From the NCBI RefSeq assembly GCF_000090795.2, contig NW_003546490.1, positions 1-64,000 of the forward strand: a stretch of 64,000 nt of DNA. The letters are read 5' to 3'. This document shows, piece after piece, positions 1 to 11,499 of this stretch. This DNA comes from Amphimedon queenslandica. Taxonomy: Eukaryota > Porifera > Demospongiae > Haplosclerida > Niphatidae. Position 1 is the stretch's first letter. Every line of letters starts with the position of its first letter. The notes beneath the pieces are model-generated. The model was given only the letters and a program-made list of their open reading frames with translations, searched no databases and was not told the DNA's origin. A program made the translations under genes and the position numbers.

Positions 1-1184
1 ATGTTATTATGCAAGAATTATGGATCACCTTGCAATGTAGAGTAGAATTTGTGTCACGAGTAGGATTTTCATTTCGTATTTTCGTTGGTCGTTCGGAATC
101 CTACTTAACCTTGTTTTTTTTTAATTTTTTATGTTCTTGTTTGTGTTGATTTTTTAATAATATTTATAATATTTCTTTAGTTGCCATTGTGATGCTTGTT
201 GATTTTATGCAAACAATAATTTTCTTTATTATTATTATCATTGTTATGACTTTACATCATTTATGAGAGACAGCATTGAATAGACATGCTGAAGGAATAT
301 CAACTATCCTGATGACAACTGAAATTAATACTAGTCTTGACACAAGTCCTTGTTCAAGAAGCTGTGAGCTGAGAGTGTCCATCTTCCCTGCAATGTTGCA
401 GCTATTCCTGTTCTTCCAGGCTGTTGTCATTCATATTATCATTGCATATCATAACACTAATTAATTATTTGTTTTTTTTTTAATAAAATAAAATCACACA
501 TTGATAAAACAGTAACATGTAAGATTAATACCTTCTTTAGCTGGAAACCTCCACTAAAGTATTGCAGTAGTTGATTCCAAGCATAGCTTGGTAAAAAAAA
601 TTAATTGCTTCTTCCAGAGCTGCAGATCTGAGCATGCGCGACCATACCCAAATTTTGGAGCACATGCTAATGCTTCTTTAATTAACAAAATGGCTGCATG
701 CAGCGAAGATGGCTCTATCCAGCAGTCACAGTATCACTTTTTCCTTACTTGAAGAATGATCTGATGGGACATGGAACTGTGCATAGACTATTGGAGTAGA
801 TTGGTGTAAGAATTATCCTTGTAGCACCAACTGATACTGAGATACACACCGACAACTGGATTGACAGGACTTCAGACTTGATGATGATGATGATGATGAT
901 GATGACAATGATGAAAAAAGGTGGCTGAACAGAATGGCTCGTTCGCCGATTTTTGGCTTTTCTATTAGACAAGGTCTAGAGCCACGCTATGGGTACCAAT
1001 GGAGTCCTCTGGTCAAGATAAGGTCCTCTATAAAGTCTGGTAAGCATAGGAGCTTGTTTTCCCGGTATAGCAAGGCTGCAAAAGTCGTGGCAGCCATTTT
1101 GTTTGGGGGTCAGTCCTACTTAGTAACGCTACCGCATTACTAATAAATTTCATAGACACTGACCAGCAACTACATCGATACAAC
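1..1184. other. AT-rich intergenic DNA, no gene seen
   Basis: No open frame here has recognisable protein similarity or plausible splice structure. The only clear feature is a short GAT/ATG trinucleotide tract near 880-905. If the truncated death-domain gene at 1570-1976 had further exons, they would have to lie here or left of the window; I looked for an equivalent of gene A's third exon and did not find one. Confidence 0.6.
880..905. repeat. (GAT)n microsatellite
   Basis: About eight tandem GAT/ATG trinucleotides followed by a slightly decayed end. It creates low-complexity poly-Ile or poly-Met frames that are not genes. Confidence 0.9.
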
Positions 1185-1186
1185 TA

Positions 1187-1394
1187 CTGTATAGCAGGAG
1201 ATTTTCGTGGCCCAAATTTTTCGCGGATCCATCTAAAAATCAATTTCGTGGCTTTAACTTTCATGGTTTTCTACTTTTCAGTCATCTTGGATCATATTAA
1301 CAATTTTCGCAGATTTAATTTTCCTGAATTTTGAAAGAAAAAAAAACGCGAAATCCACAAAAATTTTTGGCCACAAAAATTTCCCACTATACGG
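1187..1394. mobile_element. TA-flanked foldback miniature element (CCGTATA family)
   Basis: The ends are imperfect inverted repeats: CTGTATAGC on the left and ACTATACGG on the right, each flanked by TA. Inside are words such as TTTTCGTGG, TTCGCGGA and ACGCGAAAT in both orientations. Size and ends match the elements at 3959, 20893 and 47828. No coding capacity, so it must be non-autonomous. The left end is mutated, so this is an older copy. Confidence 0.7.
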
Positions 1395-1569
1395 TAACAA
1401 ATTTTCATCCATACAATTCAAGGAAATCAAAATTTGTAGTCAGACATGTACATTCATATAAAGCATGCAGACAGTTTTTCCACATGGTATAGGAGTGTTT
1501 CAGAAGATGTACATGTATAATATTTTGCACACACAGCCAAAACTAATACAATCAGTGATATTAACTTAC

Positions 1570-1976
1570 TCTCTTGGTTTAACTTGTCAGCTACAGCATT
1601 CTCATTCATAGATTTAAGAGCATCTGACAGTGAGTCAAAGGTAGCTCCTCCTTTACCGTCAACATTATCAGCTCTGGACAACCACTGGGAGAGACATTCA
1701 AGCAAGCGTTGATTTACATCACCAGGGTAATTCCTTTCAATGGCATCCAGTGTGTTCTTGTATAGTCCTAGTCTCAATCCCAGCTCACACCATCTTGCCT
1801 GAGGGAAACCACATCTTTCCAATAGATCAAGAACATCAATAAGTTGCTCTATATGACATAATACAAACATACTACAGTATAAGGTTAATAGCTTATTTAC
1901 TTTTAGTCAAGGGAGAAAGAAAGAGAGAAGGAGAAGAAGAGCTGCTACCTCGGCTGCTACTGCATTTTGTAGTCAT
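1570..1976 (-). pseudogene. truncated death-domain gene, first two exons only
   Basis: Exon 1 (1901-1976) starts at an ATG followed by a Ser-rich leader and ends at a GTAAAT donor in phase 1. Exon 2 (1570-1848) begins after an AG acceptor and encodes a death domain starting QLIDVLDLLERCGFPQ and including CLSQWLSRADNVD. It ends at a GTAAGT donor. Structure and phases match gene A exactly. Similarity to gene A continues about 50 bp into the next intron and then stops, so the following exon is missing. It may be a dead cassette end or may splice to something left of the window. Compared with gene A, differences cluster in the middle of the domain. Confidence 0.75.
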
Positions 1977-2076
1977 TTCTCTCTCTTGCACTTGCAGTAT
2001 GTACTAGAATAGGGACTAGGGAGGGGCTGTAATTTTTTTAATAGGGCGTGTCACATTAATTTTTTAAGAGCCTTGT

Positions 2077-2207
2077 ACACCTCTTTTCAAGTCCGTTGTT
2101 CATCTGAATGCGCATGCGCGGTTGTTGTCCATTCATTTTAATGCATCTGCGCATGCGCAGTATGCAAAGCTAGCTTTTGAAGGGACAACGGACCAGAAAA
2201 GAGGTGT
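2077..2207. repeat. foldback repeat with GC-rich palindromes
   Basis: Imperfect inverted ends: ACACCTCTTTTC then CCGTTGTT on the left, GACAACGGA then GAAAAGAGGTGT on the right. Two copies of the palindromic core TGCGCATGCGC lie inside, at about 2110 and 2150. It looks like a small non-autonomous DNA element or hairpin-forming repeat. Confidence 0.6.
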
Positions 2208-2216
2208 TAGTCTCGC

Positions 2217-3560
2217 GTAGCCAGACCACACCCTCCGTGCCTCCTGTCCTTTTGTTTCAGTATACTCTATTTATCTCTTTTGTAAGCTCCTTGGTTGCTG
2301 TTTTGGCTTTTATAGCATTTTATCATAGGAATCAGTATTCTCACCCATTGGCAATTCCCGTTTTTCTAAATTTTGCTTTCAGGAGCCAGGGCGCTTGCCC
2401 CTTTCTTGCTACATAGATATGCTCAGAATTACTGTATGGCCGGCCCTCTCAAGGCCGCTCTCATGCTGGTACGTAATAGTGGGGAAAAGGGTTGGGTTAA
2501 TACTTGTAGTATTAATTTTGATAAGTTTAAAGATGTAAATTAATCTGAGTTTCTCAGTCAGCAAATAGTGTTAACATTACTAATTGCAAAGACGGTACTG
2601 ATTTTGCCAAAAATCAAAAGGAGAGACACATGAGAGAATTCTCCATTTTAATTAAATTTTCTGATGCCTACCAGTATTGTCTGCCCTTGTCCTCATTTTT
2701 TACTTAAAATTAATGACGCACACCCATTTAATTGAAATAGAACCTCTCTTTTGACTTTCAATAAAATTTTTGTTCCTTCAGATTAAGTATCTGGTAGTTT
2801 AGGACTATAGCAATGTGACCTGTACATCACTGTCAGATCAAGAGCCAGTCTATACTGTGGTACGTCAATGATAGAGTGCCAGAGAGGACCGACATTATTC
2901 ACATTAAAGTACGCTAGCAACAATACATACATGTACATGTACTTAGGCTGTGTAAAAAATTTTGATTCTGATCAAAATTGGAATTATTGAAATTACTTGA
3001 AAATTGAGTCAAACCCTTTAGTACAGGGACATTGGCCAAAAATAAATTCTGTATTTTTATAATAATTTTTTGATGCATATTCATTGTACATGTAGATGTA
3101 CTTATGTTGTGTAGAAAGTTTGAGCTGACTCTGATCAGAGTTAGATTGTTATTATTTTTCTAAGCTGCGTAAAAATTGGATCAAAATCCCTGTGCTATAA
3201 TTATGTATAATTACAGAGACTTTGCCCAAATTTCATCAAAAATAGAAAAGAAGACTGTTATTACATTTTTGATGTACTTGTATATACATGTACATGTACT
3301 TACAATGTGAAAGACTACTATAATCAAAATTGGATTTTTGTTAATTTTTGGCTGATACCATATAGCTGGAAATTTTTGTTGAGTGCTAATTTTTATTTGT
3401 TTTGTTGGCCAAAAGTTTCAATATAAATTTTAGACAATGAAAATTTAAAATTAACTGGGTATGAGCTGGTTAATGATTAATAATTAATGTTAATCAATGA
3501 AAATAAAATCAACAAAAATATCTTCTAAGGCCTGCTTGGATGGACAATAAATTTAATGGC
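2217..3560. repeat. non-coding cassette DNA with degenerate direct repeats
   Basis: No gene. From about 2940 the sequence repeats a degenerate unit of roughly 160-190 bp containing 'ttatgttgtgtagaaagtttgagctg'-like words (near 2945, 3105, 3295), separated by TACATG microsatellite tracts. The same units recur at 18.8-19.2 kb and 22-22.9 kb in the second cassette. Confidence 0.6.
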
Positions 3561-3599
3561 AATGGAAATTCTCTGCTATAAATTATTAATAATACAGTA

Positions 3600-3950
3600 T
3601 TTTTCTCTGTCCGTAGACTAATTTGTTACTAATTTTTATGTTAAGAAGCTCAAAAGTATACTGTACATGTACAATGTACATGTATAACAAGTCTTGCTCG
3701 TTCATGCCCATCAGTTATGAAGAGAATATTTCATTTATCAAGTACACTATCAGCAAGTCAGTCAAACAATTACCAGGTGAGACCACACCCACTGACCTCA
3801 CCCTTTAGATTGACCACACCTTTCTTCAGTGCTAAATGTTGTCTAATATTATGTTCATCATTGGATTTATCTTTTTGATAGTTTTTTCAAGCCATTTCAA
3901 ACCTGAAGCTATTTGGACTTTATACTATGAGGTTAGGTTAGTAATTAATT
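3600..3950. repeat. copy 1 of a four-copy conserved non-coding block
   Basis: This block contains 'catcagttatgaagag', 'atttcatttat' and 'attaccaggtgagacc'. Equivalents occur near 5580-6110, 20160-20660 and 24400-24960. All four carry the conserved word ATTACCAGGT(G/A)AGACC, which resembles a splice donor, but no shared open reading frame runs into it. It is probably part of an old repeat. Confidence 0.6.
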
Positions 3951-3958
3951 AATTAATG

Positions 3959-4152
3959 CCATATAGCGGGTTTATTTTGAGGATAATAAATTGCACAAAT
4001 GACCCGTATCTGAATGTTCACGGAATTAATTTTTGCGAATTTGCACTATTCTGCCGTCTTGTACTGCATTAAACTGATTTTCAGAGAATTTAATTTTGCG
4101 AATCTTGAAAAATCTGCAAAATTTGTTATCCTTGAAAATAACCGTTATACGG
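3959..4152. mobile_element. TA-flanked foldback miniature element (CCGTATA family)
   Basis: Left end CCATATAGCGGG, right end TTATACGG then TA. Internal words TTTTTGCGAATTTG and TTTTGCGAATC repeat in the same orientation. Same length class (about 195-210 bp) and end sequence as the other family members. No open frame belongs to it. Confidence 0.7.
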
Positions 4153-4859
4153 TAATAGTTAATATTAATTGTAATTGTATACTTTACAGTATAATGCATG
4201 CATGCATATACATGTACAGTAGTTTGAAGGATAAAATTTTCACTAATTTACATGTTTAAAGAAGTCACAAGATTGATGATAGTGATTGACAGTATAAAGA
4301 AATTGCCACTACTAAATGCACCACTAATTGGGCAAAGCCCACTGATGTCAGTGATGTGAAGTATTTCTGTATGTGTGTGTGTTTGTGGGCATGGCTGGAA
4401 GGCGTGACTGGAGTTCAGAGCCCCTTAATGTTTTACATTCTTTCTAGTTTTTTATTGTAATGGAGCATGCTCCATTACGTATGTGTACATGCATTGCACT
4501 AAAATGGCAATATAGAATAATTTTTTGATTTTGTTTATTATTTTTGCTATTATATTTTTCATTTCACCGTCACTACAATGTACATATACATGTACATAAT
4601 TATTATTGTTATTTATTTTTATTTTCATTCCTATATTGGTAGACTAGATAATCTCAAATAGTGGGATTGTTGCCACTGCTGAAGGTTACTATTGTAATAC
4701 AGAGGTAGGTAAGTACCAAGATCCCCCACTTCAGCTGGACCAACCAACTGGTGGAGTATCTTCCTTATAATTCTCTGATTGAAATTTATATGATAAAAGT
4801 GAGGTACTGCTAGTCGTGTAACATGCAATGTCTTTATTGTTTGTACATGTAGGTTGCTG

Positions 4860-5480
4860 AGTCTTGTTTAATGAAATATTTGAATAAGTAAGTCTTTTAT
4901 TACATTTTCTTGTACATATTGATGTCCTTATTTTATGTACATGTAGAAAGTTTGAATTTTCTTGACAAATATTCTTATAGTTATGAGCATTATTAAACAC
5001 AAGCTGATTCAGATTAGCATATGGTTTTCTCAAATAATGGCGCCAAAATCACCCAAAATTTTTATTAAAATTTCTGACTTCTGATACATACTGTATGGAT
5101 GCCCTTATGCCATGTAGAAAGTTTGAGCTGATTTCAACAAATAATGAGGATTTTTGAAAAAAGCCATTGTTTGAAGAAAGCAAAGGCTATAATAGACCAT
5201 GATTTTTTCCAAGAAACCTCTGAAATCACTCTCAAATTTCATTACATTTTCTGATTTATATTGATGTCCTTATGTTATGTAGAAAGTTTGAGCTGATTCT
5301 GACAAAATAATTTTGAAGTTGTGAGTATTATAAAAAGTAAGCCAATTTTTTATAACAAAAAGCAAATGCTATAGCCCATGGTTTTTCCAATTTTTATTGT
5401 GTTTTTTGATTCTTATTGATGTCCTTTTCAGTGCTATGTAGAAAGTTTGAGCTGGATTTGATTGAAACTTCATGTGTTTA
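4860..5480 (+). repeat. about 180-bp tandem repeat, roughly four degenerate units
   Basis: The marker 'ttgatgtccttatg...tgtagaaagtttgagctgattc' recurs near 4920, 5097, 5263 and 5418, a period of about 165-180 bp. Each unit also holds 'gcaaaggctatagccca'. The same array recurs at 19380-20010 and 23930-24290, and inverted at 55680-55960. No coding function is visible. Confidence 0.75.
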
Positions 5481-5579
5481 TGAGCATTTTTTAAATTGCT
5501 AGCAGTAACTATTTCTCCATCCGTTTACTGATGTATTAGCTGTAGTTTAGAAAATTTAGCCAATCCTGATCGAAATTAC

Positions 5580-6960
5580 ATTTTTCACAAGTTTTTATTT
5601 GCTTAAAATTTGCCATTATAATAATTTTTGTTATTATTTGTACTTTTCTCTCTCTCCCTACACTAATAATTTATTTTTAATTTTTTGTTCTGCTCATTCA
5701 TGTCCATCAGTTACATGTACATCTATGAATAGAACACTTCATTTATTACTTATGCCATCATGCAGTCACACAATTACCAGGTAAGACCACAGCCACTAAC
5801 CACACCTATTTATGTTAACTTTGACCTCTTTTAGTTGCATGAGATGTCGTCTGATAAACAAGTACATCTACATGTGTATGCATGTCCTTCAGTGGACTTA
5901 CATGTGTATTTTTTGATTTTTTTTCTCAAGCCATTTGCTATTTTGACTAAGATCTAAGAATCAGGTTAGTTGGTATGTAATTAATAATATAGTTTAATCT
6001 CTTTTTCTTTTTAGTGTGACGTGACTGATGTACTTCTGCTTCTCATCCCTGAAAATATTTAAAATTTCTATGACTGAAAATGTATGTACATGTAAATGTA
6101 CTGTACTTTATGACTGAAAATTTATTACTTTTTTGTAAGTTTTAAAAATTATATTATATTTAATATGTGTTGTTACAAATACACATCCAAAAACAGTTAA
6201 GCTTTATGTATCTACAGTACCAAAGTAAATGATAGATCATTGCACCAGAAGTGCTTTTTTCAAATATTTTGATAACTGATATTACCATAATCAATATTAG
6301 CTGATACTGATATCTTATTATTCCTCCAAATGGTACATGCTACACGTGTACATGTAGGGCTGTGACTAATGTTTGAAAATTGAAATGTTTGTTTGTTAAT
6401 AAGAACATTACAACCTTCAACAGGCATTTGAATGTAATGAATAGGTGTGTCAGTAGGTGTGGTATTGAGCTATACCATCTACATGTGGATGTATAAATTA
6501 CAATGTTGTTAAGATCACTCTAATTAAATGCAGGACCCTTTGCCAATATTTAGTATCATCACTGGTGACTGATCTATAGGTAGTCCCAGTTATAGAATTA
6601 TTCTTTAGCATTCTAGCAACATGCATGTGTGCCTTAAAAAGTCTACTTAATTGACAAGTTTTGCTTTATGCAGTATTGTCTCATTGTTATTATTAAGAAC
6701 TTGGAATTAGCCACTAAATTGAAGGGAACGCAAGAACTAAAACTTGTACATGTACATCATTTCTAACACTATCACTGAAATATTGAAATGATGCTTAATT
6801 ACATTTTTGTGGGTGGGACTAGCGGAAGTGAACCGCACGCTATTTGATTAGCATGGTAACATAATATTATTTTAAACAATCAACATGTTTTGTTATGTAC
6901 ATATACATTATTGATTGATGAATGTAGTAGACCAATAGCTGCATGTGGAATATGACAAGA
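5580..6960. repeat. duplicated non-coding block shared with 24.4-25.6 kb
   Basis: It begins with the conserved ATTACCAGGTAAGACC block, then 'ctgaaaatatttaaaatttctatgactgaaaat', and runs up to the inverted promoter at 6964. The same order of landmarks occurs at 24400-25585, so this is one arm of the cassette duplication. No gene. Confidence 0.65.
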
Positions 6961-6963
6961 GAG

Positions 6964-7090
6964 CATTATTATAATTGTCTTTGTAATGATTTTTTATAAT
7001 TATACTGTTTACTCCTCACAACTTTTATAATATCCAAAGGAGACTAACTAATTATCTCAGACATGAGTATTGGCAACTTTCGAAAGATGT
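6964..7090 (-). promoter_or_regulatory. decayed inverted copy of the secreted-gene promoter
   Basis: On the minus strand this reads as the promoter of the secreted gene: a TATAAAAG box at 7022-7029, the GAGTAAACAGT and AATCATTACAAAGA words, and an ATG at 6966 followed by CTCTCTTGTC. The CRE-like site upstream has degenerated. It faces away from the plus-strand promoter at 7475-7512. After about ten codons the similarity to the secreted gene ends, so only the 5' stub of a divergent gene remains. Confidence 0.65.
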
Positions 7091-7254
7091 ACTCATGTTA
7101 GTGGTTCATTATATATTTTTTTGTGGAGATGATAATTATGATGATGAATTAGCTTATGAGCTGTATGTTAATAAAATTAATGATGAGAATTTGTACATAA
7201 TGTACTAATGATTAATAAAACAGATTGATACATAATTATTGAATTATTGTTTTT

Positions 7255-7275
7255 GTGTGTGTGTGTGTGTGTGTG
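7255..7275. repeat. (GT)n microsatellite
   Basis: About ten tandem GT dinucleotides. The corresponding place in the second cassette (near 25855) has only TTTTTGTGTGTATG, so the tract expanded or shrank after the duplication. Confidence 0.9.
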
Positions 7276-7474
7276 AGTTAGATAATGAAGTTGTTATATA
7301 GTTGTTAGACTTTAAAATTATTGTAAATTGATGCATGTCAATATTTCTTAGAAAGTATATAAATTGATAGTGATACTCTACTACCACATCACCTTCACAC
7401 TTTTGACTAACAATTTACTAGACTAGAGTAGAGTACGTTCTTTGAATGTTTCCCATTGCATAGAACATCATGTC

Positions 7475-7512
7475 TGACGTCATGAGTCAGGCTCTTCTGA
7501 ATATTATAAAAG
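7475..7512 (+). promoter_or_regulatory. CRE plus TATA promoter of the secreted-gene pseudogene
   Basis: A perfect palindromic TGACGTCA (7475-7482) lies 30 bp upstream of TATAAAAG (7505-7512), which is 45 bp before the ATG at 7557. The same spacing is seen at the intact gene (53520, 53550, 53602). The core promoter is still intact although the gene behind it is broken. Confidence 0.7.
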
Positions 7513-7556
7513 GAGTGAAGAGTAAACAGTAAACAATCATTACAAAGAGGATAATA

Positions 7557-8781
7557 ATGCTCTCTCTTCTTATACTAGCTATTGCCTTTCTCCCTCAGTT
7601 TATCAGTAGTTCTAATCTTGCTCTTACATTTGATGCTGCTAACAGTACCTGTCTGCAGCCTGTACTACCTGCAGTGATACTAGTAATACTGATACCAATC
7701 AATATAACACAGATGATGCTCTATTAAATGAACTACTCAATAATACCAGGAACAATGATCAAGATATTCAAGAGATAAAACAGAAAATGAACAGTATCAT
7801 TTCTTCTCTCTCTCATATCAAGGAGGCTGGACACTGCTACCTCTAATGCTTAAGCTATCAATGATATACTGCTACTGGTGGAAGATCTTATCATGTTACA
7901 CAATGACTCATCTTCCTTCTCTCCTATCCCTATACTTCTTGTCAATGGATTAAGAACAAACAACCAAACAGTCCTTCTGGTGTATACCTACTGGCAATTG
8001 CTACTAATGGCACTCAATATGTTTACTGTAATATAGAGGAGCTGTGTGGTTCAGGAGGATGGACAAGACTATAGCATATCTAGATATGTCTGATGCTACA
8101 CAGAATTGTCCTTTTAGGTTTAGACTGTACCAGTCAGGAGGAGTTATAGCTTGTGGTAGAGCAACATCTAGTGGAGGCAGTTGTACATCAGTTCAGTTTC
8201 CATCTAATAGTAGATCTATCAGTTACTCTCAAGTGTGTGGTCGAGTAGTGGGATATGAGTAGAATTCACCTGATGCAGTTTATCCCGGCAGATTTCAAGG
8301 TGAAACATATGGTAGTGTTATTGATTCTAACCACAATGATATTAATTCTTATTATGTTGATGGTGTTAGTATCACGCATGGGTCTCCTCGTCCACATATC
8401 CGGACACTAATGGCTGGACAATTTGACACTGTGTCCTAGGATGATGGCCGCTTCTGTTGTCCTTGTTCTCAAGGTAGCATTGAAAACTTAACTCCTCAGT
8501 CTTTCATTGGTAATGACTATACTTCTGTGAATCTGGTATTCCTGCTGATGGTACACATCGTTAGATATTTTACACACCTGATCCATTGTGGGATGGTAAA
8601 GGATGTGGTAATCTTGAAGTTAATTGTTGTACATCTTGTCCTAGTCTTCCTTGGTTCAATAAGGTACTAAACAGTAAACACTGCCACTACTGACTACCTT
8701 GATCTGAGTGTGTGTGCTGATGAAAGTACTAGTAACCAAGAAGACATTCCTGTGAGCTTTTATGAGTTTTATTTTAAATGA
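7557..8781 (+). pseudogene. broken copy of the secreted fibrinogen-like gene
   Basis: The copy is collinear over its whole length with the intact gene at 53602-54810, from the MLSLLILAIA signal peptide start to the final YEFYFK. A one-base deletion in the Cys-rich leader (ACCTGTCTGCAG for ACCTGTACTGCAG) shifts the frame. A small insertion lies in the coiled segment. Stops replace GGA (AATGCT TAA GCT) and a conserved Trp (GGATATGAG TAG). Further small indels follow near 8440 and 8525. The middle still reads clearly (for example YSQVCGRVVGYE), so the loss is fairly recent. It has an intact core promoter, so a non-coding transcript is possible. Confidence 0.9.
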
Positions 8782-8972
8782 TAAGAATTAAGAGCACTCA
8801 ACAGTTTAACTTTATTATCTAGTTAGCTAACCACATAGTGACTAATGGAAAAAATAATTGACAATTATATTTACATTGTGATTGTACATGTACATATAAG
8901 TTTTAAGATAATTAACTGGTTGCAAAAATCACATAATGTATTGTTTCATAATTTCATTTATTGTTCATGATA

Positions 8973-9310
8973 CTAAGTAATTGATTCTTCCTCTTCATGA
9001 CTTAGCAACTCCTTGTTATCATCTTCAGGAAAAGTTTTGAGTTCTTCCTCCTCTTTATTTCCTTTGTATAGTATCCTAATATATTATTATATGCTATTAG
9101 TACAAGATTCTTTATTTCATTGCTGTCATTGATATCCACTGCAGTTTCATACCCTATTAATCTCTTACAATCATATGTTCAGTGATTTCATTTAATATAA
9201 ATCGTTTCTTTTCCTTTTGTTGTGCAGGCTGTTCATAACTTCTTAGTCTAACTCTTTTTAATTCTTCTTTCTGTTGCATCTTCATTGTTTTTCTGCAGCA
9301 GTCCTCAAGG
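8973..9310 (-). pseudogene. unrecognised coding remnant, acidic C terminus
   Basis: The minus strand carries a clean open stretch starting DCCRKTMKMQQKEELKRVRL, then in another frame YDCKRLIGYETAVDINDSNE and NLVLIAYNNILGYYTK, then in a third frame an acidic tail ending LLSHEEEESIT and a stop at 8973. Each stretch has coding-like composition, but they are separated by frame changes or unseen short introns. I do not recognise the family. It is most likely a decayed gene. Confidence 0.4.
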
Positions 9311-9557
9311 GTATAGGCTTATTTTTAATGCTTGTATGAAGTATGCATGGCAAAACTGTGAGGGTTACAAGTATGAGCATATTTTCTGGTATTAAAAGTT
9401 AATATTATAGCTGTTTATCATAATAGATCTCTATTACGATAAATCGTACAGTTATGTATACTAAAACTATAGCTGGAATAATAAGACACAGGAAACATTC
9501 ATAAAGTTTCAACTTTCTTTGACTAATCTACTATTTTCAATACATTGTATGATGCTA

Positions 9558-9732
9558 TTATTCATATCCAGTGCAACCCATTATACATGTAACTATAGAT
9601 GTCATGATCATTCCAAATGCTAGTGCTCCTGTTGCTTGGCCCATTGCGCCTACAATGTTATAATTTATAGCATAAAAAGTTATACACTCCTCTGCTTCAA
9701 GCCTTTCTATTTCCGTTAATTTTGCTATTGTG
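9558..9732 (-). CDS. possible 3' exon with one membrane segment, unknown family
   Basis: After a TTATAG acceptor the frame is open for 57 codons to a TAA: it begins TIAKLTEIERLEAEE and ends GMIMTSIVTCIMGCTGYE. The last 30 residues form a plausible hydrophobic segment. Lack of stops in such AT-rich DNA suggests an exon, but I cannot link it to an upstream exon. It may belong with the remnant at 8973-9310 or be chance. Confidence 0.3.
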
Positions 9733-10114
9733 CTATAACGATAAAAAACACTGCAACTCTATACTAGTAGCTGAAAATGAATTGTTATTATTAGTATATC
9801 TTATTAAAATATTAGAAGAGTCCAATAGTTTGACGTTTTGTTAAGATAAATCTAAAGGCTACAGTATTGTTACCATTCCTTCTGATGTATGGAAACATTA
9901 TCCTTGCCACTTGATCTGGTTTAATGATGTGACAACTGACAACCAGCCAATAGTAGAACTATAACTCCAGTAATGACATATGTGGAAATGACAAATGTTT
10001 CATATAGTCACCTAGTCAGCAATCATTACAGTAAATTAATGATGTGCTGCAAATAATTATTTTGACAAAGCTGTACCTGCACATATTCATGCTGCCTTGT
10101 TTCATAGTTATGCA

Positions 10115-10200
10115 TGGAAAAGTAGATGTGGTACAAATGTTGCTCTTCCTCCCTGCCCAGCAAGTGATGGAGTAGAACTACAACCTCATGCGTAATCTTC
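10115..10200 (-). pseudogene. MATH-domain fragment
   Basis: The block around 'gtggtacaaatgttgctcttcctccctgcccagcaa' matches the part of the intact MATH gene at about 11050-11110 that encodes FVGEGGATFIPQG. Only this short stretch is similar. It is the remains of a second, duplicated MATH gene beside the intact one. Confidence 0.6.
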
Positions 10201-10433
10201 AAAAAAGATAATTAATTTTATTCAAAATAGATAATTTTCAAAAAAATTTAAATTATATTGCTTCAAAAATTAACCAATTATTAGTATTAATGATTAGCAA
10301 ATTAATACTTTTTATCTTATATAATCAATAATTAATAATAATCAATAGTGTAAATTTACATTTACATATACATGCACATAATAATTGCTATAGTTAGCTG
10401 CATATACACAGCAATGTTTTATGGTTTACTAAG

Positions 10434-10439
10434 TTTATT
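10434..10439 (-). terminator. poly(A) signal of the MATH gene
   Basis: AATAAA on the minus strand starts 16 bases after the stop codon at 10455, an unusually short 3' UTR if used. Confidence 0.5.
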
Positions 10440-10454
10440 TCTGTAAATTGAAAT

Positions 10455-11485
10455 TTAAACTGACATTACTTTGACTTTAGTTACTCTAAATAGGATTGAG
10501 TCGGTGTCATCAAGATATTGCGTGTTATTCTCTTTATTGTATTCGAGTTGTTCGTGTCCTAGAAATTCTGGAAATCCATATCCATTGAGTGCTCGTCCAG
10601 TTACATTATACCATGCAACACGTCTTCCGTATGTCTCATTGGGATCTGTAAATTCATTGATTCGAATAACTTTTTCAATATGATTTTGATCAGCATGGCA
10701 GTTAACAGCTTGAACTGTAAACTCTCCACGAAATGGAAACTTGAGTTGATCGTCATTTAATCCTTTTGTGAGGTGAGCAAAAATAGATACATTTTTCCCT
10801 TTGTTTGCTCCAACCCCATTGGGATACACCATCAAAACAAAACTGTAACCTTGTTCTTCTTCATGTGTGTAAAAATGATCACTGACATAACTTCCATTAT
10901 ATTTTTTAAGTGCAGAGAAATTATTAACTCTAAATTCGAAAATACACCCATTTGTAGCAAATGAGACAGGTAATGAATTGCCCTGGCCTGATAAATCTAC
11001 ACTGGTAATACGAATCCTGATGCTATCATCTTTCACATAGTCTTTGAAGAGTAGGCCTTGTGGTATAAATGTTGCTCCTCCCTCCCCAACAAAAGCTGCA
11101 GTACCACTTCTTAGCAGTATTCCATTGATTACCCTCCCAGTGGCCTCAGGATTTGAGTCATTGTTAAATTCAATTTTCCCAGCAAAATGATTTTTGTCAT
11201 GTTTTCTCTTGAATAGCTCTAGATTTACTCTTCCTCTCACAGGCCATTTTAAGGTGTCATCGTATTCACCTCTCATCAAATGTATGTAAATGCTTAGATG
11301 TGTTTCACTTCCTTCTGACTCTCCATTAGCTCTCACTCTTAGACAGAGCTTGTATCCGTTATGGTGAGAGTAGAAGCCTGGGCTGTACCAATGCTTGTTG
11401 CTTTTATGATGTGAAGCAAAAGATGTCATCAATACTTCCACTGGTGGAGTGTGTGGCCCTCCTGAATCATCAGACAATTTTGAGA
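10455..11485 (-). CDS. TRAF-like protein with two MATH domains (large 3' exon)
   Basis: A single long exon encodes two tandem MATH/TRAF-C domains. The first contains WYSPGFYSHHNGYKLCLRV and HLSIYIHLMRGEYDDTLKWP; the second contains GYSFVLMVYPNGVG, VSIFAHLTKGLNDDQLKFPF and a C-terminal LFRVTKVKV strand. MATH domains trimerise and bind receptor tails and adaptors; TRAFs couple death-domain and TNF/TLR receptors to NF-kB and JNK. No RING or TRAF zinc fingers are visible. The exon has no in-frame ATG at its front; I place its start at an AG acceptor (ATTCATAG) in phase 2, so one or more upstream exons are missing from my model. The neighbouring fragment at 10115 shows local duplication. Confidence 0.85.
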
Positions 11486-11499
11486 CTATGAATTAGATA

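Noticed and set aside
3716-3790. The conserved ATTACCAGGTGAGACC as a real splice donor of an exon
   Set aside because: Four copies conserve the word, but no common open frame leads into it.
10471-10964. Small plus-strand open frames over the MATH gene
   Set aside because: They are antisense shadows of a well-supported minus-strand coding exon.
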